DNA of 64,000 bases from an uncultured Clostridium sp. (GTDB taxonomy: Bacteria > Bacillota > Clostridia > TANB77 > CAG-508). The stretch spans positions 1-64,000 of the forward strand of contig CATZPY010000002.1 of assembly GCA_958422985.1 (NCBI GenBank). Direction: 5' to 3'. Under the pieces are notes generated by a model. That model had not been told where the DNA came from. It did not search any database and saw only the letters and a list, made by a program, of their open reading frames with translations. A program made the position numbers and the translations under genes. Shown here piece after piece: positions 52,422 to 60,523 of the stretch. Within the stretch, counting starts at the first letter, position 1, and every line of letters starts with the position of its first letter.

Positions 52422-53375
52422 TTGAACCAAATATTAGCAGTAGAAAATGACCAAAAAAATAAGAAAAAGAAGAAAAATACTACAGCAGATATAAAAAAGG
52501 TAATAACAGTTTTTTGTGTAATAACAATATTATTTGGAATTGCAATAACTGGGCAAGGAGTATATGCTATTGTAAATAACTTTAAAACAGATACAAAAAC
52601 CGAAGTTCCAGAGCAAAATATAGCAATAAATAGTGATACAAACACAGGAAAAGTTATAATTTCTGGTACAGTTCCAAATGGTGTTCAAAAAATAATATAT
52701 AAATGGAACGAAGAAGAAGAACAAGAGATTTCTAAAAATGGTGAAACACAAATAAACGAAGAAATAGAATTACCAGTTGGTAATAATAAATTAAGTGTAA
52801 CTATAGTAGATATGAAGAATAGCTTTACACCATATACAAAAGAATTTACAGCAGATTTAGACTTACCACAATTAGCTTTAAGCCTAAACGAAGACGGAAC
52901 AAAAATAAAAATAGTTGCAAAAGATATGGCAGAATTATCTTATGTAACTTACCAATGGGATGATAGTGACATTCAAACTATATATCCAGAAGAAAATTCA
53001 AAAGCTCAATTAGAAGCAGAAATAGATGCAATGTCTGGAAAACATAAATTAACAGTAATTGCAGTAAATACAAATAATAAAACAACAACAAAAACACAAG
53101 AAGTAGACGGAGTAGACCAATCTGCAAAACCAGCAGTTAGTGCTTCAATAGATTCAACAGACAGGTCAAAAATACTATTCTCTGCAACAGACGAAAATGG
53201 ACTAAAGAATTTATCATTTACAATAAATGGACAAAGATATGAATTGCCAGCAAGTGAAAATCAAAAAGAATTACAATATACTTTCCAAGTAAAAGAAGGA
53301 CATTATTCTATAAGTGTTGAAGCAGAAAATATATATGGACAAAAAGAAGCTCAGAATTTTATTTATGATTACTAA
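52422..53375 (+). CDS. Membrane-anchored protein with Ig-like repeats
   Basis: The start is TTG 52422 after AAAGAGGTGA. A Lys-rich cytoplasmic head (KNKKKKKNTT) precedes one membrane segment (about 27-49). Outside there are about three beta-sandwich repeats (about 62-145, 150-225 and 235-317) with a recurring pattern such as KIIYKWNEEEEQEI, SYVTYQWDDSDIQTI and KNLSFTINGQRYELP. This looks like a surface protein with bacterial Ig-like domains; the ligand is unknown. It ends in a 15-bp terminator hairpin and has its own promoter. Confidence 0.72.
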   Translation: MNQILAVENDQKNKKKKKNTTADIKKVITVFCVITILFGIAITGQGVYAIVNNFKTDTKTEVPEQNIAINSDTNTGKVIISGTVPNGVQKIIYKWNEEEEQEISKNGETQINEEIELPVGNNKLSVTIVDMKNSFTPYTKEFTADLDLPQLALSLNEDGTKIKIVAKDMAELSYVTYQWDDSDIQTIYPEENSKAQLEAEIDAMSGKHKLTVIAVNTNNKTTTKTQEVDGVDQSAKPAVSASIDSTDRSKILFSATDENGLKNLSFTINGQRYELPASENQKELQYTFQVKEGHYSISVEAENIYGQKEAQNFIYDY

Positions 53376-53388
53376 GATATAATATAAA

Positions 53389-53423
53389 GTATTAAAAGAC
53401 AGGTTTGGCCTGTCTTTTAATAC
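53389..53423 (+). terminator. Intrinsic terminator
   Basis: Perfect 15-bp stem GTATTAAAAGACAGG (53389-53403) and CCTGTCTTTTAATAC (53409-53423). Confidence 0.78.
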
Positions 53424-53437
53424 ACAGAAGGAGAAAA

Positions 53438-54211
53438 ATGGAAAACGAAATAATAAAAATAATATTTTACTTTTTTTTATACTCACTATTAGGTTGGGCA
53501 ATGGAGTCAACCTATCTTTCAATAGGTCAAAGAAGATTGGTAAATACAGGATTTTTACATGGGCCATTTTGCCCAATTTATGGTTTTGGAGCGGTTGTTT
53601 TATATGTACTTTTAATTAAGTTACAAGGAAATCCAATTGCAATATTTTGTGTAGGTTTTTTTGTTTTATCTGTTTGGGAATATTTTGTAGGTTTTTTACT
53701 AGAAAAAATATTTAAAACAAAATATTGGGATTATTCAAATAATAAATTTAATATAAATGGAAGAGTATGCTTGCTAAATTCTATATACTGGGGATTTTTA
53801 AGTATATTTTTTATAGAAATATGGAACCCTTTAGTAGAAACACAGATGGATAAAATACCTATAAATATAATTTTTTATATAGACATTGTTTTAATAATAT
53901 ATATAATAATAGATTTTATTACAAGTGCAATAAAAGCTTCAAACCTACAAAAGAGAATAAAAAGAGTAATACAAATAGGAGAAACTTTAAAAGAAAGATT
54001 AGAAGAACTTAAAAAGACTTCTTCAGAAAAACAAAAAGTTGCTTTACAAAAAGTAATAGATGATTTAAAATTAAATCAAAAAATGATGAAAGATAAAATA
54101 GATAAACAAGTTCTAAAATTAAATAAAGCATTTCCATCTATTCAATCTGAACACATAAAAGAATACGTAAAACTAAAAGTAAAAGAGATAAAAAACAAGA
54201 AAAAGGAGTAA
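53438..54211 (+). CDS. Putative ABC-transporter type IV membrane protein (PF06541-like)
   Basis: About five membrane segments in the first 170 residues with the family pattern LLGWAMESTYLSIGQRRLVN and GFLHGPFCPIYGFGAV, then WEYFVGFLLEKIF and YWDYSNNKFNINGRVCL. The C-terminus (about 180-258) is a Lys-rich coiled coil. The family is named as a putative ABC permease, but its function is unknown. I choose ATG 53438 because AGAAGGAG is just upstream. The receiver-GGDEF gene follows after 3 nt, so the two are surely co-transcribed. Confidence 0.85.
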   Translation: MENEIIKIIFYFFLYSLLGWAMESTYLSIGQRRLVNTGFLHGPFCPIYGFGAVVLYVLLIKLQGNPIAIFCVGFFVLSVWEYFVGFLLEKIFKTKYWDYSNNKFNINGRVCLLNSIYWGFLSIFFIEIWNPLVETQMDKIPINIIFYIDIVLIIYIIIDFITSAIKASNLQKRIKRVIQIGETLKERLEELKKTSSEKQKVALQKVIDDLKLNQKMMKDKIDKQVLKLNKAFPSIQSEHIKEYVKLKVKEIKNKKKE

Positions 54212-54214
54212 ATT

Positions 54215-55141
54215 ATGATACAAGAGATATATATAATTGATGATGATAAATACTCATTACAAGATTTAAAACAACTATTTGCAGATAATGATGAATATAA
54301 ATTTGTAAATGTATCTACAGAAGAAATAAACAAAGCCTTAATGAATATTCCATCATTAATTATAATAAATGAAGATAATGTAGACAGAGATGTAGAAGAA
54401 TTATGTGCTACAATAAGAAAGAATGAAGATAATAGTATAACTCCAATAATAGTTATTTCTTCTAATGCAGATAAAGAACATAGATTAAATGTTTTAAAAA
54501 AAGCAGTAGAATATTATATAAGAAAGCCTGTTGACCAAGATTATTTGTATTATACAATTAAAAATTTAATGAGGTTAATGTATACAAATAGACGTGTTAG
54601 TCCATTAACTGGGTTACCAGGAAATGTACAAATACATGCAGAATTAAAAAAGAGATTGTTTAATAAAGAGGAATTTGGTGTATTATATTTAGACTTAGAT
54701 AATTTTAAAGCATACAATGATGTTTATGGTTTTATTAAAGGTGATGAAATAATAAAATTTACTGCAAGAACAATTGTAAGAAATGTACATAAATTACAAA
54801 ATAATGATTGTTTTGTTGGTCATATTGGTGGAGACGATTTTGTAGCTGTGGTTTCTAAAACAGACTATGACGAAATTTGTAAAAATATTATTAATGATTT
54901 CGATACAGAAATTTTAAGTTATTTTACAGAAGAAGATAGAAAAAGAGGATATATAGAAGTTGCAAATAGAAGAGGAATTTTAGAAGATTTTCCACTTACT
55001 TCAATTTCTATTGGTGTAGTAGATGCAGGTGTAGATAGATTCGAAAATATATTAGAAATAGGCGAAGTTGGTGCACAAGTAAAACATTTAGCAAAAACAA
55101 TGCTTGGTAGTAGTTATGTAATAGATAGAAGAAAAGAATAA
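54215..55141 (+). CDS. Receiver-like/GGDEF protein (putative diguanylate cyclase)
   Basis: Residues 1-120 fold like a response-regulator receiver: the acid pocket is IIDDDK (Asp9-11), and the conserved Lys is Lys104 in IRKP. The expected phosphorylated Asp, however, is Asn52 (SLIIINEDN), so it is probably a pseudo-receiver. The GGDEF domain (about 128-305) has LTGLPGN, YLDLDNFKAYND and the signature HIGGDDF (GGDDF at 205-209), so cyclase activity is plausible. No RxxD inhibitory site is seen just before it. It starts 3 nt after the membrane protein gene, which may supply a signal. Confidence 0.88.
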   Translation: MIQEIYIIDDDKYSLQDLKQLFADNDEYKFVNVSTEEINKALMNIPSLIIINEDNVDRDVEELCATIRKNEDNSITPIIVISSNADKEHRLNVLKKAVEYYIRKPVDQDYLYYTIKNLMRLMYTNRRVSPLTGLPGNVQIHAELKKRLFNKEEFGVLYLDLDNFKAYNDVYGFIKGDEIIKFTARTIVRNVHKLQNNDCFVGHIGGDDFVAVVSKTDYDEICKNIINDFDTEILSYFTEEDRKRGYIEVANRRGILEDFPLTSISIGVVDAGVDRFENILEIGEVGAQVKHLAKTMLGSSYVIDRRKE

Positions 55142-55204
55142 TTATATTACTTTAGCTAAATTTTATAAAGAAAACTACAATTTAAATTAATATCGTTCTA
55201 ATAC

Positions 55205-55250
55205 AACCCCTTAATGAATACATTTTAACAAAAGTATTCACATGGGGGTT
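55205..55250 (+). promoter_or_regulatory. Hairpin covering the spoIIID ribosome binding site
   Basis: AACCCC and GAATAC (55205-55210, 55216-55221) pair with GTATTC and GGGGTT (55234-55239, 55245-55250) around an internal bulge. The right arm contains the GGGGG ribosome site of spoIIID and is followed by TTTTCTTT, so it could block translation or end transcription. Confidence 0.6.
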
Positions 55251-55256
55251 TTCTTT

Positions 55257-55526
55257 ATGAAAAATCTATCAATAGAAAAACGTGCAATAGAACTTGCACA
55301 TTATATTATAAATTCAAAAGATACAGTAAGAGGTGCAGCATCTAAATTTGGAATTAGTAAGAGTACAGTGCACAAAGACTTAAGTGAAAGATTACTAAAG
55401 ATAAACCCAGTATTGGCAAAGGAAGTACGAAAAATATTAGATAAAAATAAAGCAGAAAGACACATAAGAGGAGGAATGGCAACAAAGCTTAAATATAGCC
55501 ATATAAAAGAAGATAAAGCAGGGTAA
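55257..55526 (+). CDS. spoIIID: Sporulation transcription factor SpoIIID
   Basis: A small mother-cell DNA-binding protein that tunes the sigma-E regulon. A helix-turn-helix is in VRGAASKFGISKSTVHKDLS, followed by the family part ERLLKINPVLAKEVRKILD and the basic end RHIRGGMATKLKYSH. 89 residues. I choose ATG 55257, 8 nt after GGGGG; the ATG at 55242 lies inside that ribosome site. The hairpin at 55205-55250 overlaps the site. It agrees with the later sporulation genes. Confidence 0.94.
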   Translation: MKNLSIEKRAIELAHYIINSKDTVRGAASKFGISKSTVHKDLSERLLKINPVLAKEVRKILDKNKAERHIRGGMATKLKYSHIKEDKAG

Positions 55527-55573
55527 GTATGAATCTTTAATGTTTTTTACCCATTATAGTTTTATAAAATTAT

Positions 55574-55630
55574 GATGTACCTAAGACTTTTTAGAATTTA
55601 AATTTTCTAGAAAATCTTAGGTTTGCTTTT
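55574..55630. repeat. Dispersed repeat R2, copy f
   Basis: GTACCTAAGACTTTTTAGAA, then AATTT, then TCTAGAAAATCTTAGGTTTG; the arms CCTAAGA and TCTTAGG pair perfectly. Confidence 0.7.
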
Positions 55631-55690
55631 TAGTTAACATGATATTCACAAGCCTTAATATATTAACATAAAATATATTAGGTGATAGCA

Positions 55691-56479
55691 ATGAATAAAA
55701 TAAAAAAGGGAAGTGTTGTGATAAAAAAAACAGACAATAATAAAATTATTTTTACAGTAGAAAAAATAAAACTAGAGAAAAAAAAGAAAATGGCAATATT
55801 AAAAGGAGTATATGTACGAATTATAGAAAAGCTTCCTGTAGAAGAATTAGAATTGGTAGACCGAAAATATGTGAATAAATATATAGAAGAAAAAACAAAA
55901 CTTTTAGAAAATAAAATTTATAAAAGAAGAAATTCGTATAATAACATAAAAACAGGAAAAATACTTCACCTAGATGGCGACAAAAGGTATATGGAAAAAT
56001 CATATAAATATTATAAAAAATTAGGGCTAAATGCTATAGTAAAATATGTTCCAGAAGAAAAACAAGAATATGTAATAAAAGACATAATATCTAAATATGA
56101 ACCAGATATTTTAGTAATAACAGGACATGATGGAATGATAAAAAAAGGAAGAAACTATAATGATATATATAACTACATGAACTCTAGATTTTTTGTAAAT
56201 ACAGTAAAAAAAGCAAGAGAACATAAAATGGGAAATAATTTAGTTATATTTGCAGGAGCTTGCCAAAGCTTTTTTGAAGCACTAATAGATGCTGGTGCAA
56301 ACTTTGCCTCATCACCAGGAAGAGTATTAATAGATTTTGCAGATCCACTAATAGTAGCAGAAAGAATTGCCACTACAAATAGTGAATATTATATAACTAT
56401 AGATGATATAGCAAATGATTTAAGAGATGGAAAAGAAGGAATTGGAGGGATAGGTGCAAGAGGAAAAAAGAGAAAGTAA
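55691..56479 (+). CDS. yabG: Sporulation-specific protease YabG
   Basis: YabG trims coat proteins in the developing spore and, in Clostridioides difficile, also pre-proteins of germination. The N-terminal SH3-like part has IKKGSVVIKKT; the peptidase region has ILHLDGDKRY, ILVITGHDGMI and FAGACQSFFEALI, where His and Cys are likely catalytic. ATG 55691 follows AGGTGATA; the GTG at 55682 is less likely. 262 aa. veg follows, the same yabG-veg order as in Bacillus subtilis. Confidence 0.93.
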   Translation: MNKIKKGSVVIKKTDNNKIIFTVEKIKLEKKKKMAILKGVYVRIIEKLPVEELELVDRKYVNKYIEEKTKLLENKIYKRRNSYNNIKTGKILHLDGDKRYMEKSYKYYKKLGLNAIVKYVPEEKQEYVIKDIISKYEPDILVITGHDGMIKKGRNYNDIYNYMNSRFFVNTVKKAREHKMGNNLVIFAGACQSFFEALIDAGANFASSPGRVLIDFADPLIVAERIATTNSEYYITIDDIANDLRDGKEGIGGIGARGKKRK

Positions 56480-56536
56480 AAAGGAACAATAAATGATACT
56501 ATTTTTTTAGTTAAAATAAGAGAGAATATCACAAAA

Positions 56537-56582
56537 GTAACAAAAACGTAACCCAACTGTAACATAAATGTAACAAAGTAAC
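56537..56582 (+). promoter_or_regulatory. Phased GTAAC array (possible regulator-binding repeats)
   Basis: GTAAC starts at 56537, 56548, 56559, 56570 and 56578: four copies exactly 11 bp apart and a fifth after 8 bp. The 11-bp period and A-rich spacers resemble direct-repeat boxes of OmpR/PhoP-type response regulators. It lies about 65 bp upstream of the veg -35. Confidence 0.55.
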
Positions 56583-56645
56583 AACAAGTACCAATAATTG
56601 CCTATATATCAAGGAAAAAGACTGGTGCACAAAAGGTTGGACGTT

Positions 56646-56674
56646 TTGACACCTTTCGACAAAACTGCTATAAT
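56646..56674 (+). promoter_or_regulatory. Consensus promoter of veg with overlapping dyad
   Basis: TTGACA (56646-56651), 17 bp, TATAAT (56669-56674). A 9-bp dyad AAAACTGCT (56661-56669) and AGCAGTTTT (56678-56686) brackets the -10 and start site. Confidence 0.85.
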
Positions 56675-56703
56675 TAGAGCAGTTTTAAAAAGTAGGTGAT
56701 GGA

Positions 56704-57003
56704 ATGATTTGTAGAGATGATATAACAAATCTAAAAACAGATATTGATGGAAAGATTGGTCAAAAGATTATTGTAAAAGGATCTTTAGGAAGAAGTAGAA
56801 CTTTCGAGAAGGAAGCCACAATAGAAAAAGCCTATCCAAATATTTTTATAGTAAAATATGAGGAAAACGATAGAAATGTAACATATAGTTATACAGATAT
56901 CTTAACTAGAACTGTAGAGGTTCAAGTATTTGATGGCCAAGAATATAGCCCATTAATACCACCAGCAGAAGATAAAAGATTAAGTAAAAAAATAGATTTA
57001 TAA
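56704..57003 (+). CDS. veg: Veg family protein
   Basis: A 99-residue homologue of B. subtilis Veg, a small SH3-like protein linked to biofilm control and spore outgrowth. Recognised from DDITNLKTDIDGKIGQKIIV, KGSLGRSRTFEKEATIEKAY and NVTYSYTDILTRTVEVQVF. AGTAGGTGATG precedes ATG 56704. As in Bacillus, it follows yabG and has a very strong promoter. A terminator follows at 57025. Confidence 0.92.
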   Translation: MICRDDITNLKTDIDGKIGQKIIVKGSLGRSRTFEKEATIEKAYPNIFIVKYEENDRNVTYSYTDILTRTVEVQVFDGQEYSPLIPPAEDKRLSKKIDL

Positions 57004-57024
57004 TATTTTGCTTAAATATAGATG

Positions 57025-57053
57025 AAAATTCCTAGAAATAGGAATTTTTTTTT
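57025..57053 (+). terminator. Intrinsic terminator of veg
   Basis: AAAATTCCTA (57025-57034) and TAGGAATTTT (57039-57048), GAAA loop, then Ts. Confidence 0.85.
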
Positions 57054-57094
57054 GCCTTATTCATATAAATATAAAAAAGAAAAGGAGGTAAAAA

Positions 57095-58639
57095 ATGAGT
57101 ATAGAAGTTTTACAAGACAACTTATGTGTAAATAGACTTATAGAAGGGAAAAAGAAGGAAATTACATTAGAAAGTTCTATAATAGTTCCAGATATAAAGC
57201 CAGATATTGTAAAACCAATAGATTTAAGTGGAAATGTTTGTATATATAAAAAAGAAATGATAAATGGAAAGATTAAAATAGATGGTACAATAGATAGCAA
57301 TATTATATATTTGGCAGATAGTGGAGATGAAACAATAAGAGGTCTTAATAGTAATATAGATTTTTCGGAATTTTTGGATGTAGAAAGTAAAGTAGAAGAG
57401 GCAGATATAGATGTTAATATAGTTTTAAAAAATATGGAATGTGATGTTTTAAATGGAAGAAAAATTAATTTGAAGGCTATCATAGAGGTAAATGTAAGAA
57501 TATACTCTAACAATGGAGTGAGTATATTAAAAGAAATAAAAGGAGTTAAAGGAATACAAAAACTTAATAAAATAGTTCAATTAAATTCTATGGTAGGGAA
57601 AAATACTACAAATGCAAATGCTAAAGAAAATATAATATTAAATTCGGAAGAAAAAATTTTAGAAATTCTAAAAAAAGAAGTAAGAATAATAAATAAAGAT
57701 TTCAAAATTAGTTATAATAAAATTGTAGCTAAATCCGAACTTAGTGTAAAAATATTGTATTTAACAGAAGAAGGAAAAATAAGTTATGTAGAAAAAGTAA
57801 TTCCTATTATGGGATTTATAGATATGGAGAATATAACAGAAGAAAATATATGTGAATTAAAATATTGTATAAAAAACATTTTAATAAAACTAAATAATAC
57901 AGAAGAAAATTCGATATATTTAGAAGTAGAAACAGAAATTAGTTGCTATTCATACCAAACTAAAGATATAGAACTAATACAAGATGTATTTACGCCATTT
58001 TCTAATATAGAATATAAACAAAAAACTATAAAAGCAATGGTAGGATTGCAAAATATAAGTGATAATTATGTAATGAAGGAGCAAATTACAAATTCAGAAA
58101 TTAGTAATGGAAGAGTTTATAATGTTAGTACAAATGCAAATATAAATAACATAAAAATACTTGGTAGTAAAGCTATTTACGAAGGAGAGGCAATTGTAAA
58201 TATTTTATACGAAAGTGTAGAAACTACACAAATAGATAAAAAAGAATTTAGATTTCCAATTAATTACGAAATAAATATATTAGAAGGAATGAAAGAAGAA
58301 AACTTAGACATTATTGTTGATGTGGAAAAGTGTGATATTCTAGCAGAAAATGAAAATGTTGGCCTTAACATAGGATTAAATATTAATACAAAAATGTTTA
58401 AAACGATAGAGCTTAATATTATAGATGAACTGGAAGAAAAGGAATTAGAAGAAAAAGAAGAACATAGCATAATAATATATTTTGTTAAAGCTGGAGATAC
58501 ATTATGGAATATTGCTAAAAGATATAAGAGCACAGTAGAAAATATAAAACAAATTAATAATATAGAAGATGAGGATAAAATAGAGGTAAACCAACAACTA
58601 TTTATACCTAGATATGTAGAAAAAGTTAAGGCCATGTAA
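57095..58639 (+). CDS. sipL: SipL-like protein: DUF3794 repeats plus C-terminal LysM
   Basis: SipL binds SpoIVA through its LysM domain and is needed for coat assembly in clostridia. The protein has repeated DUF3794 (SPOCS) domains at about 30-140, 170-280 and 320-430 (first: ITLESSIIVPDIKPDIVKP) and a LysM domain at about 466-510 (VKAGDTLWNIAKRYKSTVEN). No signal peptide. The length of 514 aa matches C. difficile SipL. AAAGGAGG precedes ATG 57095. yunB starts 1 nt after the stop, so the two are translated together. Confidence 0.93.
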   Translation: MSIEVLQDNLCVNRLIEGKKKEITLESSIIVPDIKPDIVKPIDLSGNVCIYKKEMINGKIKIDGTIDSNIIYLADSGDETIRGLNSNIDFSEFLDVESKVEEADIDVNIVLKNMECDVLNGRKINLKAIIEVNVRIYSNNGVSILKEIKGVKGIQKLNKIVQLNSMVGKNTTNANAKENIILNSEEKILEILKKEVRIINKDFKISYNKIVAKSELSVKILYLTEEGKISYVEKVIPIMGFIDMENITEENICELKYCIKNILIKLNNTEENSIYLEVETEISCYSYQTKDIELIQDVFTPFSNIEYKQKTIKAMVGLQNISDNYVMKEQITNSEISNGRVYNVSTNANINNIKILGSKAIYEGEAIVNILYESVETTQIDKKEFRFPINYEINILEGMKEENLDIIVDVEKCDILAENENVGLNIGLNINTKMFKTIELNIIDELEEKELEEKEEHSIIIYFVKAGDTLWNIAKRYKSTVENIKQINNIEDEDKIEVNQQLFIPRYVEKVKAM

Positions 58640-58640
58640 T

Positions 58641-59297
58641 ATGGAAAAAATATATTCTAGAAAAAAGATAAATTTATCTAAAGAGTATAAGTTAGTTCTT
58701 GCAGTTCTAATAACAGCGATACTTACAGTATGTTATTTAGTAAAGACAATTGGACCTACATTTAACCAATTATGTTTAAATGAAGCGAAGTCTGTAGCAA
58801 CCAAAATAGTACACGAAACAATAGACGAAGTTATGGAAAAATATGGCTATAATGATTTAGTTACATTAGTAAAAGATAAAGAAGGAAAAATAGTTTCGAT
58901 GCAGGCAAACATTGCAATAATAAATAAAATTATTTCACAAATTTCTCTAAAAATACAAGATAAAATAGATAATACACCCAATAGGGATATATATATAAGA
59001 TTAGGCTCTTTTACAGGAATTAAATTATTATCGGGAAGAGGTCCAAAAGTTCCAATTAGAATATCTAGTATAGGTAATATAAAAACAGAAGTTATGAGCG
59101 AGTTTACATCTACAGGAATAAACCAATCTATACATAGGATTTTTACAAATATAACTTGTAAAATAGAAGTATTAACACCATTTAATACTATAAGTAATGA
59201 AATAGAAGAAAAAATAATATTAGCAGAAAATGTGATTATAGGAAATATACCAGAAAACTATTTAGATATTGGAAAATTATTAGGTGAAAATAATTAG
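58641..59297 (+). CDS. yunB: Sporulation protein YunB
   Basis: YunB is a sigma-E-controlled mother-cell membrane protein of unknown action. One membrane segment is at about 18-36 (LVLAVLITAILTVCYLV); the outer part has AKSVATKIVHETIDEVM, RLGSFTGIKLLSGRGPKVPI and the end motif TPFNTISNEIEEKIILAENV, all typical of the family. 218 aa. It is coupled to sipL, a sensible pairing of two spore-coat-stage genes. Confidence 0.93.
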   Translation: MEKIYSRKKINLSKEYKLVLAVLITAILTVCYLVKTIGPTFNQLCLNEAKSVATKIVHETIDEVMEKYGYNDLVTLVKDKEGKIVSMQANIAIINKIISQISLKIQDKIDNTPNRDIYIRLGSFTGIKLLSGRGPKVPIRISSIGNIKTEVMSEFTSTGINQSIHRIFTNITCKIEVLTPFNTISNEIEEKIILAENVIIGNIPENYLDIGKLLGENN

Positions 59298-59436
59298 TTA
59301 ACATATTAAATTTCAAAAAAATTTCAAAAAAACTCCACAAAAGGCGAAAAAAGTGTTATAATGAGGTCGAAGTGTTATATTTTATAAAATGCCTAGTAAT
59401 ATATTATTGAAATATAAAAAATAAAGGAGATAATAT

Positions 59437-60384
59437 ATGGATAAATTAAATGTTAAGAACTTAATTAATATTAAAGTAATTGGAATCGGTGGAGCTGGTA
59501 ACAATGCTGTTAATAGAATGATCGAAGATGGAATCGAGGGTGTAGAATTTTATGAGTTTAACACAGAAGTAAAAGTTCTCGAAAAATCAAAAACAAAAAA
59601 TGTTATGCAAATCGGGAAAGAAATTACAAAAGGATTAGGTGCTGGAGGAGATGTATCCATAGGTGAAAGAGCTGCAATGGAAAGCAGGGAAGAAATCAAA
59701 AATATATTACAAGGTACAGATTTATTGTTCCTAACAGCTGGAATGGGTGGAGGAACAGGAACAGGTGCAATTCCTACAATAGCACAATTTGCAAAAGAGA
59801 TGGGAATCTTAACAGTAGGTATAGTTTCTAGACCATTTTCTTTTGAAGGAAAAATACGAATGGCAAGAGCACAAAGAGGAATAGATGAATTACGTGAAAA
59901 CGTAAATTCATTAATAGTTGTTTTAAACGACAACTTATTAAAAGGAAACAGTAGGCTTACACTACAAAATGCCTTTAAAGAAGTAGACTTAGTTCTAGAA
60001 AAGGGAATAAAAGGTATAACAGACCAAATTGCAACACCAGGCTTAGTAAACATAGACTTTGCAGATATTAGAACAATTATAGGCTACAAAGGAAATGCTT
60101 ACATGGGTATTGGTAGAGGCAAAGGTGAACACAGAAACGAAGTTGCAGTAAAAGAAGCAATAGGAAATCCTTTAACAGAAACAATGATACAAAATGCTAA
60201 AGGAGTAATTGTAAACATAGCAGGAAGTGCAGAAATGCCTTTAGACGAGATAAATGCAATAATGACAGTAATAGGAGATAGAGTAGACAATCCAGAAGCA
60301 AATATAATTTTTGGAACAATTATAGACGATTCTTTACAAGACGAAATAATAATTACAGTTATAGCAACAGGAATCGGGATGTAA
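59437..60384 (+). CDS. ftsZ: FtsZ-family tubulin-like GTPase without C-terminal tail
   Basis: FtsZ forms the division ring. The GTPase core is complete: IGIGGAGNNAVNRMI, the G-box GMGGGTGTGAIP, SRPFSFEGKIRMARAQ, the NDNLL element, and the T7 loop VNIDFADIRTI that completes the active site of the next subunit. The protein ends at ITVIATGIGM (315 aa), where the globular part ends, so the flexible linker and the conserved C-terminal peptide that bind FtsA, SepF or EzrA are absent. Near the N-terminus VEFYEFNTE replaces the common F-x-A-x-NTD. It may be a second FtsZ or an adapted main one. AAAGGAGA precedes ATG 59437; TATAAT at 59357 is a possible -10. Confidence 0.9.
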   Translation: MDKLNVKNLINIKVIGIGGAGNNAVNRMIEDGIEGVEFYEFNTEVKVLEKSKTKNVMQIGKEITKGLGAGGDVSIGERAAMESREEIKNILQGTDLLFLTAGMGGGTGTGAIPTIAQFAKEMGILTVGIVSRPFSFEGKIRMARAQRGIDELRENVNSLIVVLNDNLLKGNSRLTLQNAFKEVDLVLEKGIKGITDQIATPGLVNIDFADIRTIIGYKGNAYMGIGRGKGEHRNEVAVKEAIGNPLTETMIQNAKGVIVNIAGSAEMPLDEINAIMTVIGDRVDNPEANIIFGTIIDDSLQDEIIITVIATGIGM

Positions 60385-60390
60385 CCAATA

Positions 60391-60448
60391 CTCGGGATTG
60401 GGAACTGCGTATCGGAATCTAGGGACAGTCATAAAAATTCCGGTTTAA
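60391..60448. repeat. Dispersed repeat R1, copy G, with a preceding half-copy
   Basis: A half-unit CTCGGGATTGGGAACTGCGT (60391-60410) is followed by a full R1 (60411-60448: CGGAATCTAGGGACAGTC and AAAAATTCCGGTTTAA). It lies 7 nt after the ftsZ stop. Confidence 0.72.
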
Positions 60449-60484
60449 AACACCAAATGTTTTTACATTAAGGTGTTTTTTTTT
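60447..60484 (+). terminator. Intrinsic terminator of ftsZ
   Basis: AAAACACC and AATGT on the left pair with ACATT and GGTGTTTT on the right, then nine or more Ts. Confidence 0.8.
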
Positions 60485-60523
60485 GCCTAAATATGATAAT
60501 ATTAACACATATGAGGTGAGCAA

